64,000 bases of DNA, taken from Anaeromassilibacillus sp. An200 (lineage in GTDB: Bacteria; Bacillota; Clostridia; Oscillospirales; Acutalibacteraceae). Under the pieces are notes generated by a model, which had not been told where the DNA came from, ran no database searches, and saw only the letters and a program-made list of their open reading frames with translations. The stretch spans positions 26,655-90,654 of the forward strand of contig NZ_NFJU01000013.1 of NCBI RefSeq assembly GCF_002160025.1, in the 5' to 3' direction. The first letter of the stretch is position 1; the number at the start of each line of letters is the position of its first letter. Shown piece after piece: positions 17,015 to 25,470 of this stretch. A program made the translations under genes and the position numbers.

Positions 17015-17971
17015 TCAGCGTTTTCTGCTTTTCTTTTCGCTGCGCTTTTCCCGGAAGCCAGCCACCAGCTCCCGCAGCGTTCGGTCGTCTTTTTTGATGG
17101 AACGGAAGCCCTCTCCCGTGATGGAACCGGCCTCTCCCACAATCAAAAAGGCATTTTCGTCACACTCATGAACGATATCGATCACCCGATGCACCTCGTC
17201 ACGGCGCACAGCGCACAGCAGCACCTCTCCCTCGCGGCCGCTGTAGCCTCCTCGGGCGCTCAGCTTGGTCACACCGCGATCGATCTCCGTCAAAATGCGC
17301 GCGGAAATCTGCTCGCTCTGCTCGGAAATCACATACAGCAGCTTTCCGGTGCCGACATCGGTTCCGTACAAAATCGTGTCGATCACGCGGGTGGAGACAA
17401 ATGTGGCAATAGCAGCATGAAGGCCGCTTTCCAAACTCTGATACACCACAGCGGAAAAGAGGATGATCATGCCGTCCACCATCAGCATCAGACGCCCCAT
17501 CGAGAGATGGCGAAAACGGCGGCCCAGCAGGCGGGCAATCATATCGGTGCCGCCTGTCGTCGCGCCGCGCAGGAAAACCAGCGAAAGGCCGATCCCCTCC
17601 AGCGCGCCCCCGCACACAGCGGCCAGAAGCGGCTCGTTGGTGTACGGCACCAGATACTGCGGCACCAGCATTCCCAAAATATCAATCGCGGCGGAGGAAA
17701 GAAACGTCGCCAAAATCGTCTTTCCCACCATCTTATAGCCGATCTCGAGGATCGCCCAGATAAAGATCGGAATGTTCAGCAGGAACGCCATGGTACCAAT
17801 CGGAAATCCCGTCAGATAGTTGATCACGGTGGAAAGACCTGTCAGTCCGCCGGGCGCGAAATGGTTCGGCGCCGCGAACAGCTTGACGGAACAGGCGAAA
17901 ATGAATCCGCCTGCCACAAAGAAAACCAGATCTCCGGCGGCACGCACCGGAGCACTTCTCGCAGATTTCAC
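17015..17971 (-). CDS. YitT-family membrane protein (DUF2179)
   Basis: A protein of 318 residues. The N-terminal about 200 residues hold five to six membrane segments (YitT fold, with NHFAPGGLTGLSTVINYL and RGATTGGTDMIARLL). The C-terminal DUF2179 domain (about 230-290) is cytoplasmic and ferredoxin-like, ending in a basic tail. The GTG at 17971 has GGAGG 7 nt upstream. The family's function is not established. It is the last gene downstream of obg and mini-III. Confidence 0.88.
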   Translation of the reverse strand: MKSARSAPVRAAGDLVFFVAGGFIFACSVKLFAAPNHFAPGGLTGLSTVINYLTGFPIGTMAFLLNIPIFIWAILEIGYKMVGKTILATFLSSAAIDILGMLVPQYLVPYTNEPLLAAVCGGALEGIGLSLVFLRGATTGGTDMIARLLGRRFRHLSMGRLMLMVDGMIILFSAVVYQSLESGLHAAIATFVSTRVIDTILYGTDVGTGKLLYVISEQSEQISARILTEIDRGVTKLSARGGYSGREGEVLLCAVRRDEVHRVIDIVHECDENAFLIVGEAGSITGEGFRSIKKDDRTLRELVAGFREKRSEKKSRKR

Positions 17972-17986
17972 AGAAACGCCTCCTCC

Positions 17987-18394
17987 TCAGACAGCGGGGG
18001 CATCCTCCCCGCAGATGATGGAAAAGAACAGGCGAAGCCTGTCCAGCTCCCCTTTCAGATAGACATAGCCGAACAGCGTTTCCAGCGCCGTGGCGGCGTG
18101 GTAATCGGCGGGATCGGCATTTTTCGGGACATGGTTGACATGCGCGTTCCGGCCCCGGCGGTACACCTCCTGCTCCTCCTCGGTCATCAGCGGGAGCAGA
18201 CTTTGTGCGGCGGCGGCCTGCGCCTGACAGCACACCTGCTCCACCGCCCGTTTGTGCAGCTTGTTCACGGAGCAGTTTCCCTGACAGACCAGGCGTTCCC
18301 GCACAAACATTTCAAAAACCGCGTCTCCCATAAAGGCAAGCGTCAGAGGGCTGAACTGCCTGGGATCGCACGGCTGCTGTATAAAGCGTTCCAT
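17987..18394 (-). CDS. mrnC: Mini-ribonuclease III (23S rRNA maturation)
   Basis: A protein of 135 residues: an RNase III catalytic domain without the double-stranded RNA-binding domain, the form that matures 23S rRNA in Firmicutes. The catalytic signature is seen in LAFMGDAVFEMFVRERL and in ALETLFGYVYL near the C-terminus. The ATG at 18394 has AAAGGGG 8 nt upstream; an in-frame upstream start at 18424 reaches into the obg stop region and is less likely. It starts 13 nt after obg. Confidence 0.92.
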   Translation of the reverse strand: MERFIQQPCDPRQFSPLTLAFMGDAVFEMFVRERLVCQGNCSVNKLHKRAVEQVCCQAQAAAAQSLLPLMTEEEQEVYRRGRNAHVNHVPKNADPADYHAATALETLFGYVYLKGELDRLRLFFSIICGEDAPAV

Positions 18395-18407
18395 GTTTCC
18401 AGCCCCT

Positions 18408-19679
18408 TTATTCCATGAAATCAAATTCCAGATCGTACATGCTCACCGTGTCGCCCTCCTGGACGCCTGCTTCCCGCAGAGCGTCGATCACGCCGGAGGA
18501 AATCAGCACGCGCTGGAAATATTGCAGAGACTCGTAATCGTCGAAATTGACGGAGCGGATCAGCTGCGGGAGCCAATCGCCCTCCACCAGATACACGCCG
18601 TCCTGCTTTGTGATCTGCACCCGGTGCCCGGAGAAGCTGTCCTCCTTGGGAAGCTCCTTCGGCTCCGGCTCATAGCGCAGGATCGGCGGCAGCTTCGTCA
18701 GAAGCTCCGAGATCCGGTTGAGCAGGGGCTGCACCTCATAGGCGATCGCCGCCATGATCGGGAAAAATTCATAGCCCTGCTCCTCCACGAAGCGGCGGAA
18801 CTCCTCCACCGTCTCGTCGTCCGTCAGATCACACTTATTGCCCGCGACAAGCATGGGACGCTCCGCAAGCTCCGGATTGAATTTTTTCAGCTCCTCATTG
18901 ATAATGCGGAAATCCTCCTTGGGATCCCTGCCCTCACTGCCGGAAACGTCCACGACATGCAAAAGCAGACGGCAGCGGTCCACATGGCGGAGGAACTGGT
19001 GCCCCAGCCCCGCGCCCCCGCTCGCCCCCTCAATCAGGCCGGGGATGTCAGCCATCACAAAGGAACGGCCCTCCCCCATCCGTACCACGCCCAGAACCGG
19101 GGTCAGCGTGGTGAAATGATAGTTCGCGATGTTAGGCTTTGCCTCGCTGACCACGGAAATCAGCGTCGATTTTCCCACATTCGGGAAGCCCACCAGTCCC
19201 ACGTCCGCGAGAAGCTTGAGCTCCATGACCAGCTCCATCTCCTCGCCCGGCGTGCCGGGCTTGGCGAAATTCGGCACCTGGCGCGTCGGTGTGGCGAAAT
19301 GGCTGTTGCCCCAGCCGCCGCGTCCGCCGCGCGCGATCACCTGCGGTTCGTCGCCGGAAAGATCCGCCACCAGACGGCCCGTCTCCGCGTCCCGCAGAAG
19401 CGTCCCGCGCGGAACACGGATCAGGAGATCGTCGGCCTTTTTCCCGCTGCACCGGTTTCCTCTGCCGTCCCCGCCGCGCGCCGCCGCGTATTTTCTTTTA
19501 TAACGGAAATCGGCCAGTGTGGAGAGGTTGTCGTCCACCTGAAAGACCACATTTCCGCCGCGTCCGCCGTCTCCGCCGTCCGGGCCTCCGGCAGCCACAT
19601 ATTTTTCCCGACGGAAGGAAACCGCGCCGTTTCCACCGTCTCCGGCTTTGATTTTAATCTTCGCGCTGTCGATAAACAT
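18408..19679 (-). CDS. obg: Ribosome-associated GTPase Obg (CgtA)
   Basis: A protein of 423 residues, needed for 50S assembly and linked to stress and sporulation control. The Gly-rich OBG fold spans about 1-155, the G domain starts with GFPNVGKSTLIS and has the NKCD motif, and a C-terminal OCT domain ends the protein. The ATG at 19679 gives the family start MFIDSAKIKIKAGDGGNG; an ATG at 19691 would add four residues. It lies downstream of rplU-prp-rpmA, but a strong terminator separates it. Confidence 0.96.
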   Translation of the reverse strand: MFIDSAKIKIKAGDGGNGAVSFRREKYVAAGGPDGGDGGRGGNVVFQVDDNLSTLADFRYKRKYAAARGGDGRGNRCSGKKADDLLIRVPRGTLLRDAETGRLVADLSGDEPQVIARGGRGGWGNSHFATPTRQVPNFAKPGTPGEEMELVMELKLLADVGLVGFPNVGKSTLISVVSEAKPNIANYHFTTLTPVLGVVRMGEGRSFVMADIPGLIEGASGGAGLGHQFLRHVDRCRLLLHVVDVSGSEGRDPKEDFRIINEELKKFNPELAERPMLVAGNKCDLTDDETVEEFRRFVEEQGYEFFPIMAAIAYEVQPLLNRISELLTKLPPILRYEPEPKELPKEDSFSGHRVQITKQDGVYLVEGDWLPQLIRSVNFDDYESLQYFQRVLISSGVIDALREAGVQEGDTVSMYDLEFDFME

Positions 19680-19716
19680 CTGCAATCCCATCCTTTCCGG
19701 AAGGCGAAAAAGTCAA

Positions 19717-19750
19717 AAAAACCCGGGCAATTCCGTTTGCCCGGGTTTTT
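19717..19750 (-). terminator. Rho-independent terminator after rpmA
   Basis: A perfect 14-bp stem (19717-19730 with 19737-19750) ends in a T run on the minus strand. It lies 13 nt after the rpmA stop and before obg, so ribosomal protein transcripts mostly end here, and obg must depend on read-through or its own promoter. Confidence 0.93.
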
Positions 19751-19763
19751 GTCTGCCAGCCTC

Positions 19764-20045
19764 TTACTGCTCAGCGTACACGCTGACTCTCTTGCGGTCG
19801 CGGCCGTAGCGCTCGAACTTCACCTTGCCGTCCACGAGGGCGAACAGGGAATCGTCGGAGCCTCTGCCAACGTTCACGCCGGGATGAATGTGCGTGCCGC
19901 GCTGCTTCACCAGGATGTTGCCGGCCAGAACGAACTGACCGTCGGCACGCTTGACGCCGAGACGCTTGGACTCGGAATCACGGCCGTTCTTGGTGGAGCC
20001 CATACCTTTTTTATGAGCGAACAACTGAATATTGATCTTCAGCAT
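19764..20045 (-). CDS. rpmA: 50S ribosomal protein L27 with cleavable N-terminal extension
   Basis: A protein of 93 residues. L27 sits at the peptidyl transferase centre. The N-terminus MLKINIQLF precedes the mature start AHKKG. This matches the Firmicutes-type extension that Prp removes after Phe. The body ([17 protein letters not shown] and the [13 protein letters not shown] segment) is typical. GGAGG is 8 nt before the ATG. The prp gene lies immediately upstream in the same operon. Confidence 0.97.
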   Translation of the reverse strand: MLKINIQLFAHKKGMGSTKNGRDSESKRLGVKRADGQFVLAGNILVKQRGTHIHPGVNVGRGSDDSLFALVDGKVKFERYGRDRKRVSVYAEQ

Positions 20046-20048
20046 TTC

Positions 20049-20369
20049 TTACACCTCCAAATAACTCACTTGAATGTTCTGTGGATACTGTTCTTCCAGC
20101 CCCAACAGATGGAGCTTGAAGCCTTCGAGGAGATCGCGACAGGCCCGCACGTCACGTTCGGCCACCCGCACGCTCATATATCCCTCGTCGGCTGTGATGT
20201 GCGCCTGCGCCCGCAGGACATCCGACACGGTATTCGCCGTCATGTATGCCGCGGAGGAAACCGCCGCGCATACGATGTCGCTTCCCTGCTCCGCCGATCC
20301 GGAATGTCCGGTCAGCCGGAAGCCCGTCAGATCGCCTGAGACGTTCACGAAAAAATCCGCCTGGATCAT
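20049..20369 (-). CDS. prp: Ribosomal-processing cysteine protease Prp
   Basis: A protein of 106 residues that cleaves the N-terminal extension of L27. The catalytic His lies in LTGHSGSAEQG (about residue 22) and the Cys in SDIVCAAVSSA (about 34), with the usual spacing. The gene is between rplU and rpmA, the standard place in Firmicutes, with 3-11 nt gaps on both sides. Confidence 0.95.
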   Translation of the reverse strand: MIQADFFVNVSGDLTGFRLTGHSGSAEQGSDIVCAAVSSAAYMTANTVSDVLRAQAHITADEGYMSVRVAERDVRACRDLLEGFKLHLLGLEEQYPQNIQVSYLEV

Positions 20370-20380
20370 TGCCCGGGCAA

Positions 20381-20689
20381 TCAGCCGTTGATGGCCTCGA
20401 TCTGAACCTTCGTGTAGGGCTGTCTGTGGCCCATCTTGCGCTGCTCGTTCTTCTTCGGCTTGTAAGTAAACACCGTGATCTTCTTAGCCTTGCCGTTCTT
20501 CAGAACCTTGCCCTTAACGGAAGCGCCGTCCACATAGGGAGCGCCGATCTTCAGGCCGTTCTCGTCGTTCAGGGCGATCACCTTGAACTCCACGACAGAG
20601 TCCTCTTCCGCCGCAAGCTTCTCGACGTAGATAACGTCGCCATACTGAACCTTGTACTGCTTGCCGCCGGTCTCAATTACTGCAAACAT
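20381..20689 (-). CDS. rplU: 50S ribosomal protein L21
   Basis: A protein of 102 residues binding 23S rRNA. The N-terminus [15 protein letters not shown] and the C-terminal region with [13 protein letters not shown] are diagnostic. It is the first gene of rplU-prp-rpmA. Its leader (20690-20774) carries a hairpin and probably regulates the operon. Confidence 0.97.
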   Translation of the reverse strand: MFAVIETGGKQYKVQYGDVIYVEKLAAEEDSVVEFKVIALNDENGLKIGAPYVDGASVKGKVLKNGKAKKITVFTYKPKKNEQRKMGHRQPYTKVQIEAING

Positions 20690-20774
20690 GGTAAAGTCCT
20701 GCCTTTACTGTAAACTCGCTATCTCCGGGCGGAGCGTCTGCCCACTTGAAAAGCCCGTAATAAGCGGCTTAAAT
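20690..20774 (-). promoter_or_regulatory. Putative L21 leader (ribosomal protein autoregulatory RNA)
   Basis: The 5' untranslated region of rplU. It contains a stem of 7 pairs with a GCG loop (20728-20744) and further GC-rich pairing. Firmicutes commonly have an L21-binding leader here. I infer the same function from position; the family consensus was not checked. Confidence 0.45.
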
Positions 20775-20803
20775 AGCATATCACATTCCGTCAAGCTTGT
20801 CAA
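20775..20803 (-). promoter_or_regulatory. Predicted sigma-A promoter of rplU-prp-rpmA
   Basis: On the minus strand a perfect TTGACA (20803-20798) and TATGCT (20780-20775) are 17 bp apart. This is the strongest promoter match in the chromosomal part, as expected for ribosomal protein genes. Confidence 0.75.
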
Positions 20804-20850
20804 CATGAAAAACCGATCTTTGCCGCCCGAAACAGAAGCGCCCGCCCGGC

Positions 20851-21339
20851 TCAATAGCCGAACAGTCCCTCCAGACTCTCGTCGTGCTCGATCCAATCTT
20901 TTACCTCCACAACGCGGTATTCCGTTTTTGTATCCCGAATTACCACACGGGTGATTCCGGCGTTGATCACCATACGCTTGCACATGGAGCACGAGGAAGC
21001 ATGTTCCACATACTCTCCCGTGTGCGCGTCGCGGCCTACCAGATAAAGCGTTGCGCCGAGCATTTCCTTGCGGGAAGCGCTGATGATGGCGTTTGCCTCC
21101 GCGTGGACAGAGCGGCACACCTCATACCGCTCGCCGCGCGGGATCCCCAGCTTTTCCCGGATACACACGCCGCAGTCAATGCAGTTCGCACGGCCGCGGG
21201 GCGCGCCATTGTAGCCGGAGGAAACGATCTCATCGTTGCACACGATGATGGCGCCGTAATTCCGGCGCAGGCATGTTCCCCGCTCCAAAACCGTCTCCGC
21301 GATATCCAGATAATAATTTTCCTTGTCCGTGCGTACCAT
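20851..21339 (-). CDS. Deoxycytidylate deaminase (dCMP deaminase family)
   Basis: A protein of 162 residues that deaminates dCMP to dUMP for thymidylate synthesis. The zinc site is visible: HAEANAI (His ligand and catalytic Glu) and SSCSMCKRMVINAGI (two Cys). A further Cys-rich segment CIDCGVC probably binds a second zinc. The ATG at 21339 follows AAGGAAGG. The longer frame from 21534 adds residues with no family similarity. ComEB-type competence proteins are close relatives. Confidence 0.9.
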   Translation of the reverse strand: MVRTDKENYYLDIAETVLERGTCLRRNYGAIIVCNDEIVSSGYNGAPRGRANCIDCGVCIREKLGIPRGERYEVCRSVHAEANAIISASRKEMLGATLYLVGRDAHTGEYVEHASSCSMCKRMVINAGITRVVIRDTKTEYRVVEVKDWIEHDESLEGLFGY

Positions 21340-21461
21340 ATCCGTTTCCTTCCTTCCTGTGCTCGTGCCGTTTCGCTGACCTTCTTTCCATACAATATGT
21401 ATGATAAAGAATTTTCGCCCCGGAATCAAGTGGTTTTCGACTCCATGCGCGATTTTTCCCT

Positions 21462-22367
21462 TCACAGCGCGGGCTGAAGAAACGCAAATGCGCCGGGGCT
21501 GACGGTAAAGGAAATCTGCTTTGTTTTGACGCACTCGCCGTCGCAGGTGGCGATCGCCTCTTTGCCGGAGGAAATTTCCATTTTCCGGCCGCGCCGGTAA
21601 ATCAGATACGGGGCGAACACCTCGGAATCCAGATGACCGCCGCGTTTGTAGGTGCCGAGCATCCGCAGGATCTTCGCGCGCCCCGGCGTGCGGATCAGCA
21701 CAAAGTCAAGCAGGCCGTCATCCGGCACGGCGCGGGGTGCTCCCCGATAGCCGCCGCCGTAATACTGCCCATTTCCCGCCAGGGCAAACACAAAGTTTCC
21801 GGAAACGTGCTCCTTCCCGTCTATGGTAACGTCCATTTCAAATCCCAGCTTGCTGAAAAAGCACTTGACCAGCGCGAGATTGTATGCCATGGATCCATTG
21901 ACAAGAGGAAGCCGCTTGAACTGTACCATATGATACGCTACAGCCGCATCCAGCCCGATGGCGCACATATCCGCGGCGCAGCCGAATTCCGTGAGAATGA
22001 GGTCCAGCCTGCGGGGCCGGGCGTCAAACTGGTGCGCGGGAGACAGAAAACATTCCCGTCCCCCAAAGCTCCGCACAAAATCATCCCCCGAGCCGCATGG
22101 GATAATCCCCAGAGAAATGGTTTCCTGTCCCGCCGCACCGGAGGCCGCCTCGCGAAACGTGCCGTCTCCGCCCACCGCGAAAACACGCAGCTCCTCTCCC
22201 CGGGTCGCCAGCTCGCGCACCAGCGTCTCCGCATGGCCGGGAGACTGTGTAACGATCACCTCAAAGGGCGCACCGCGTTTTTCCCAATATTCCAGAAACG
22301 GCGGCAACACCGTCTGGCGCGGATCCCGCCTGCCCGCTGTCGGATTCACCAGAAAAATTGTTTTCAC
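21462..22367 (-). CDS. Diacylglycerol/sphingosine kinase-family lipid kinase
   Basis: A protein of 301 residues, DagK/YegS family, which phosphorylates lipid alcohols with ATP, for instance to recycle diacylglycerol. The N-terminal FLVNPTAGRRDP and the GGDGTFREAASG motif are typical of the catalytic domain. The usual PLGTGND motif appears as PCGSGDDF, a conservative variant. The best start is GTG at 22367 with a GGGG-rich site upstream; a longer frame would run into the preceding gene. It begins 38 nt after the THUMP methyltransferase gene. Confidence 0.85.
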   Translation of the reverse strand: MKTIFLVNPTAGRRDPRQTVLPPFLEYWEKRGAPFEVIVTQSPGHAETLVRELATRGEELRVFAVGGDGTFREAASGAAGQETISLGIIPCGSGDDFVRSFGGRECFLSPAHQFDARPRRLDLILTEFGCAADMCAIGLDAAVAYHMVQFKRLPLVNGSMAYNLALVKCFFSKLGFEMDVTIDGKEHVSGNFVFALAGNGQYYGGGYRGAPRAVPDDGLLDFVLIRTPGRAKILRMLGTYKRGGHLDSEVFAPYLIYRRGRKMEISSGKEAIATCDGECVKTKQISFTVSPGAFAFLQPAL

Positions 22368-22405
22368 GTTCCGCCCCCCTTTGCGCCGCCTGTTCCGAAG
22401 ATTCG

Positions 22406-23548
22406 TCAAATCCTCCCGCCTTCGCGCGGCGCTCTGAAATACTGATACACCTGGCATTTCATCATGCCGTTGTACAGCTTGCGGCGCTTGTCCGCCCGGC
22501 GTCCGAAGCATTTCTCAAACGTCTCGTCCGGGCTGATGACGGTATAGCTCCAGCCGGAACGCTGCGGAAACACGCGCCCCATCTCACGGTAAATCTCCTC
22601 GGCCGCACGCACATCCAGCAATCGTTCTCCGTAGGGAGGGTTGCAGACTACCCATCCGCGATCGCCCTGCGGGGCAAAATCCGACACCGCTCTCTGCTCC
22701 ACATGCAGCCGCGCCACCACGCCCGCTTTGCGCGCGTTCTCCATCGTGAGTGAGACAGCCGCCGGAGCGAGATCCGAGCCATGCGCTTCAAAGGCCGCGT
22801 CACGGCGAATCATCGAAAGAGCGCGCTCCTTTTCCCGTTTCCATACGCCGGGCGCGACCGACTCCCACTTTTCCGCCGCGAAATGCCGCCGCAGGCCCGG
22901 CGCAATGTTCAGGGCGTACAGCGCCCCCTCAATCAAAAGCGTTCCCGATCCACAGAAGGGATCGTACAGCGCTCCGTCCCAGCGCAGACGGGACAGGTGA
23001 ATCATGGATGCAGCGAGCGTCTCCTTGATCGGCGCTTCCACAGAATTCCCACGGTAGCCGCGCTTGTGCAGGCCAGGCCCGCTGGTATCCAGCATCACGC
23101 TGACCTGATCCTTCATCAGCAGGAACTGCACCTGATGCAGGCTTCCCGTTTCCTCCAGCCACGGCACACCATACCGCTTGCTGAGACGCTCAACAATCGC
23201 TTTTTTGATGATGGATTGACAGGCGGGAACGCTGGACAGCTTGGAATTGAGGCTTCTTCCCTTCACAGGAAAGGCATCCTTCTTTCCGATCCATTCCTCC
23301 CACGGCAGAGCGCGCACCCCTTGGAAAAGCTCCTCAAAGGTGAGAGCCCGAAAGCTGCCAAGCTGGATCAAAACACGCTCTCCGTACCGGCACCACAGGT
23401 TCGCGCGGGCCAGCAGCTCATCTCCTCCTGTAAAGAGGACGCGCCCGTTCTGCGGCTCCACGTTCTGCGCTTCCATGGCGCGCAGCTCATCCGCCACAAA
23501 TCCCTCGACCCCCAGAAGGCAGGGGACCGCCATCTGATATTGATTCAT
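22406..23548 (-). CDS. THUMP-domain 23S rRNA guanine-N2 methyltransferase (RlmL/YpsC type)
   Basis: A protein of 380 residues. It has an N-terminal ferredoxin-like/THUMP RNA-binding part (about 1-160) and a Rossmann-type SAM methyltransferase part. The motifs YDPFCGSGTLLIEGAL and VVCNPPYGERL (N-P-P-Y catalytic) are present. It corresponds to the methyltransferase half of Escherichia coli RlmKL and to YpsC of Bacillus. AAGGAGC is 6 nt before the ATG. Confidence 0.9.
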   Translation of the reverse strand: MNQYQMAVPCLLGVEGFVADELRAMEAQNVEPQNGRVLFTGGDELLARANLWCRYGERVLIQLGSFRALTFEELFQGVRALPWEEWIGKKDAFPVKGRSLNSKLSSVPACQSIIKKAIVERLSKRYGVPWLEETGSLHQVQFLLMKDQVSVMLDTSGPGLHKRGYRGNSVEAPIKETLAASMIHLSRLRWDGALYDPFCGSGTLLIEGALYALNIAPGLRRHFAAEKWESVAPGVWKREKERALSMIRRDAAFEAHGSDLAPAAVSLTMENARKAGVVARLHVEQRAVSDFAPQGDRGWVVCNPPYGERLLDVRAAEEIYREMGRVFPQRSGWSYTVISPDETFEKCFGRRADKRRKLYNGMMKCQVYQYFRAPREGGRI

Positions 23549-23586
23549 GTTACCGCTCCTTGCGCAGCCTTCGCCGCAAAATATTT

Positions 23587-24966
23587 TCAGGCCCGGATCG
23601 TCTCATCCGGAGCGATCTCCCGTTCCCGCAGGATCCGCCCGATCACAAGGGCATAGACCGTGATGGACGCCAGCCCGCACAGGATATCCACCGCCGGTTC
23701 GGCGTAAAACGCGCCCGCCGCCCCCAGAAAAATTGGCAGCACCACCGTGAGTGTCAGATACAGCAGTTTGCGCGTCAGAGAGAGCGTCACAGCGAGTTTT
23801 GGAATTCCCAGAGCCGTAAAGCCATCCACCACCTCATATTGCAGCGCCAGCGGAATTACTCCCAGCGTAAACACACGGATTCCCCACACGGAAAGCTCCA
23901 CCTGCTGTGGGTTTTGCGTAAAAATCCCGACAAACGCGCCTCCGGCCAGCTGGCTGACCAGAAACATCCCTGTGGTGAAAGCCAGGCACAGTCCAAAGAT
24001 AAAAAGATAAGCTTTTTTGATCCGCGCGATCTGCTTGGCCCCGTAATTGAAGCTGAGGATCGGCTGTGTTCCACCGGTGATCCCGGCCAGAGGCATGGTG
24101 ATCATCTGCATATAGCTCTGTACAATGGTGGCACACGTCACATAGACATCGCCCATCTCCGCGCCGCCGTGCCGCTGCAAGACGGTATTGAGGACAATCA
24201 GCAGGATGCTGTCCGTGGCCACAATAATAAAGGGCGAAAGACCGAACAGAAGAACCTTGCGCATGAGAGCCCAGGAATACCCTCCAAAAGAGAGCCGCAC
24301 ATGCACCCGCTTTCCCAGAAGGAACACAATGACAAACACACAGCTGGCCGCCTGGGAAATCACCGTGGCGATCGCCGCTCCGCGCACCTCCAGGCCGAGA
24401 AGAAAAATGAAAACGGGATCCAGGGCAATGTTCAGCGCCGCACCGATCAGCACCGTCGTCATTCCAATCCCCGAAAAGCCCTGGCAGATAATGAACTGGT
24501 TCAATCCCACCGAAAGGATCGCGAAGGCGGTTCCCAAAACATAAATGGTCAGATAGCTGTCTGCGTACACGAAGGTTTCCTCGCTGGCTCCGAAAGCCAT
24601 CAGCATGGCGTCCTTCGTCAGAAGGAGAACCACTGTCAGCACAACAGCGAGAACCGTCAGCATCATCGCACAGTTGGAAAGAATCCTTCTGGCCCGTTCG
24701 CGATCTCCTGCTCCCATGCTCATGGCCATGAGCGGCGCACCGCCCACACCGACAAGAAAGGCAAAGGAGGAAATAAGCGTCACAATGGGGCCGCAAACTC
24801 CTGCTCCCGCAAGCGCCGCGTCTCCAATCACCGGAATATTTCCGATATACATGCGGTCCACGATGCTGTACAGGACGTTGACAAACTGGGCAAGCATTGA
24901 GGGAATCGCCAGCCGGAATACGAGCGGTCCAACCGGATCCCGTCCTAGATCATTCGTTCTTGCCAT
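23587..24966 (-). CDS. MATE-family multidrug/metabolite exporter
   Basis: A protein of 459 residues with about twelve membrane segments in two similar halves, as in Na+- or H+-coupled MATE transporters. The N-terminus MARTNDLGRDPVGPLVFRLA, whose next part is IPSMLAQFVNVLYSIVDRMY, is typical. The GAGGG before ATG 24966 decides this start over a longer frame from 25065. Substrate is unknown. It begins 4 nt after the thioesterase stop, so the two are probably cotranscribed. Confidence 0.92.
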   Translation of the reverse strand: MARTNDLGRDPVGPLVFRLAIPSMLAQFVNVLYSIVDRMYIGNIPVIGDAALAGAGVCGPIVTLISSFAFLVGVGGAPLMAMSMGAGDRERARRILSNCAMMLTVLAVVLTVVLLLTKDAMLMAFGASEETFVYADSYLTIYVLGTAFAILSVGLNQFIICQGFSGIGMTTVLIGAALNIALDPVFIFLLGLEVRGAAIATVISQAASCVFVIVFLLGKRVHVRLSFGGYSWALMRKVLLFGLSPFIIVATDSILLIVLNTVLQRHGGAEMGDVYVTCATIVQSYMQMITMPLAGITGGTQPILSFNYGAKQIARIKKAYLFIFGLCLAFTTGMFLVSQLAGGAFVGIFTQNPQQVELSVWGIRVFTLGVIPLALQYEVVDGFTALGIPKLAVTLSLTRKLLYLTLTVVLPIFLGAAGAFYAEPAVDILCGLASITVYALVIGRILREREIAPDETIRA

Positions 24967-24970
24967 GGTT

Positions 24971-25408
24971 TCAGCCCTCTTCGTGTCTCTCGTTGTCGTG
25001 CGGCAGCGCACGGAGGATCCCGTCATAATCCGGAGCCGCCCGGCGCAGGGAAACTGGCCGCCCATCGCTCAAAAAGCCGTGACTGCTCTCTCCCGCGCAG
25101 CGCAGCATACCGGAAGCCGCGTCCTCTATCTGATAGGACAGAAAAAGCTTTGCGCCCGTATACCCTTTGACGGAAACCATAATCCGCACGGTTTCTCCAA
25201 AGCGGGCCATGGATTTATAATCGCAGGAAACCTTCAGCACCGGGCTGACAATTCCCCGCGCTTCCACCTGCTCAAACGGCATCCCAATCTGAGCGAGAAA
25301 GTCAACTCTGGCCTCCTCAAACCAGCGGATGTAATTGGAGTGATGGACAATCCCCATGCCGTCCGTCTCGTAATACTGCACTTTATGAAAATACGGCTCC
25401 CACCGCAT
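24971..25408 (-). CDS. Acyl-CoA thioesterase (4HBT/YbgC family)
   Basis: A protein of 145 residues with a hot-dog fold. The motif YYETDGMGIVHHSNYIRWFEEAR contains the catalytic Asp of the 4-hydroxybenzoyl-CoA thioesterase family. The ATG at 25408 has GGAGG 9 nt upstream; an earlier TTG in frame is not used. The substrate is probably a short acyl-CoA, but this is not determinable from sequence. Confidence 0.9.
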   Translation of the reverse strand: MRWEPYFHKVQYYETDGMGIVHHSNYIRWFEEARVDFLAQIGMPFEQVEARGIVSPVLKVSCDYKSMARFGETVRIMVSVKGYTGAKLFLSYQIEDAASGMLRCAGESSHGFLSDGRPVSLRRAAPDYDGILRALPHDNERHEEG

Positions 25409-25470
25409 AACAGAATTCCTCCTCAAAAAGGAAGGAGAAGGCGGGCCGCCTCCTCCCCATGCACTTTCCC

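Noticed and set aside
16853..20339. Two very long plus-strand frames (16853-18418 and 18393-20339)
   Set aside because: They are antisense to yitT, mini-III, obg, rpmA and prp, all firmly identified.
23560..24900. Plus-strand open frame of 446 codons
   Set aside because: Antisense to the MATE exporter; rich in His, Gln and Arg with no membrane or enzyme pattern.
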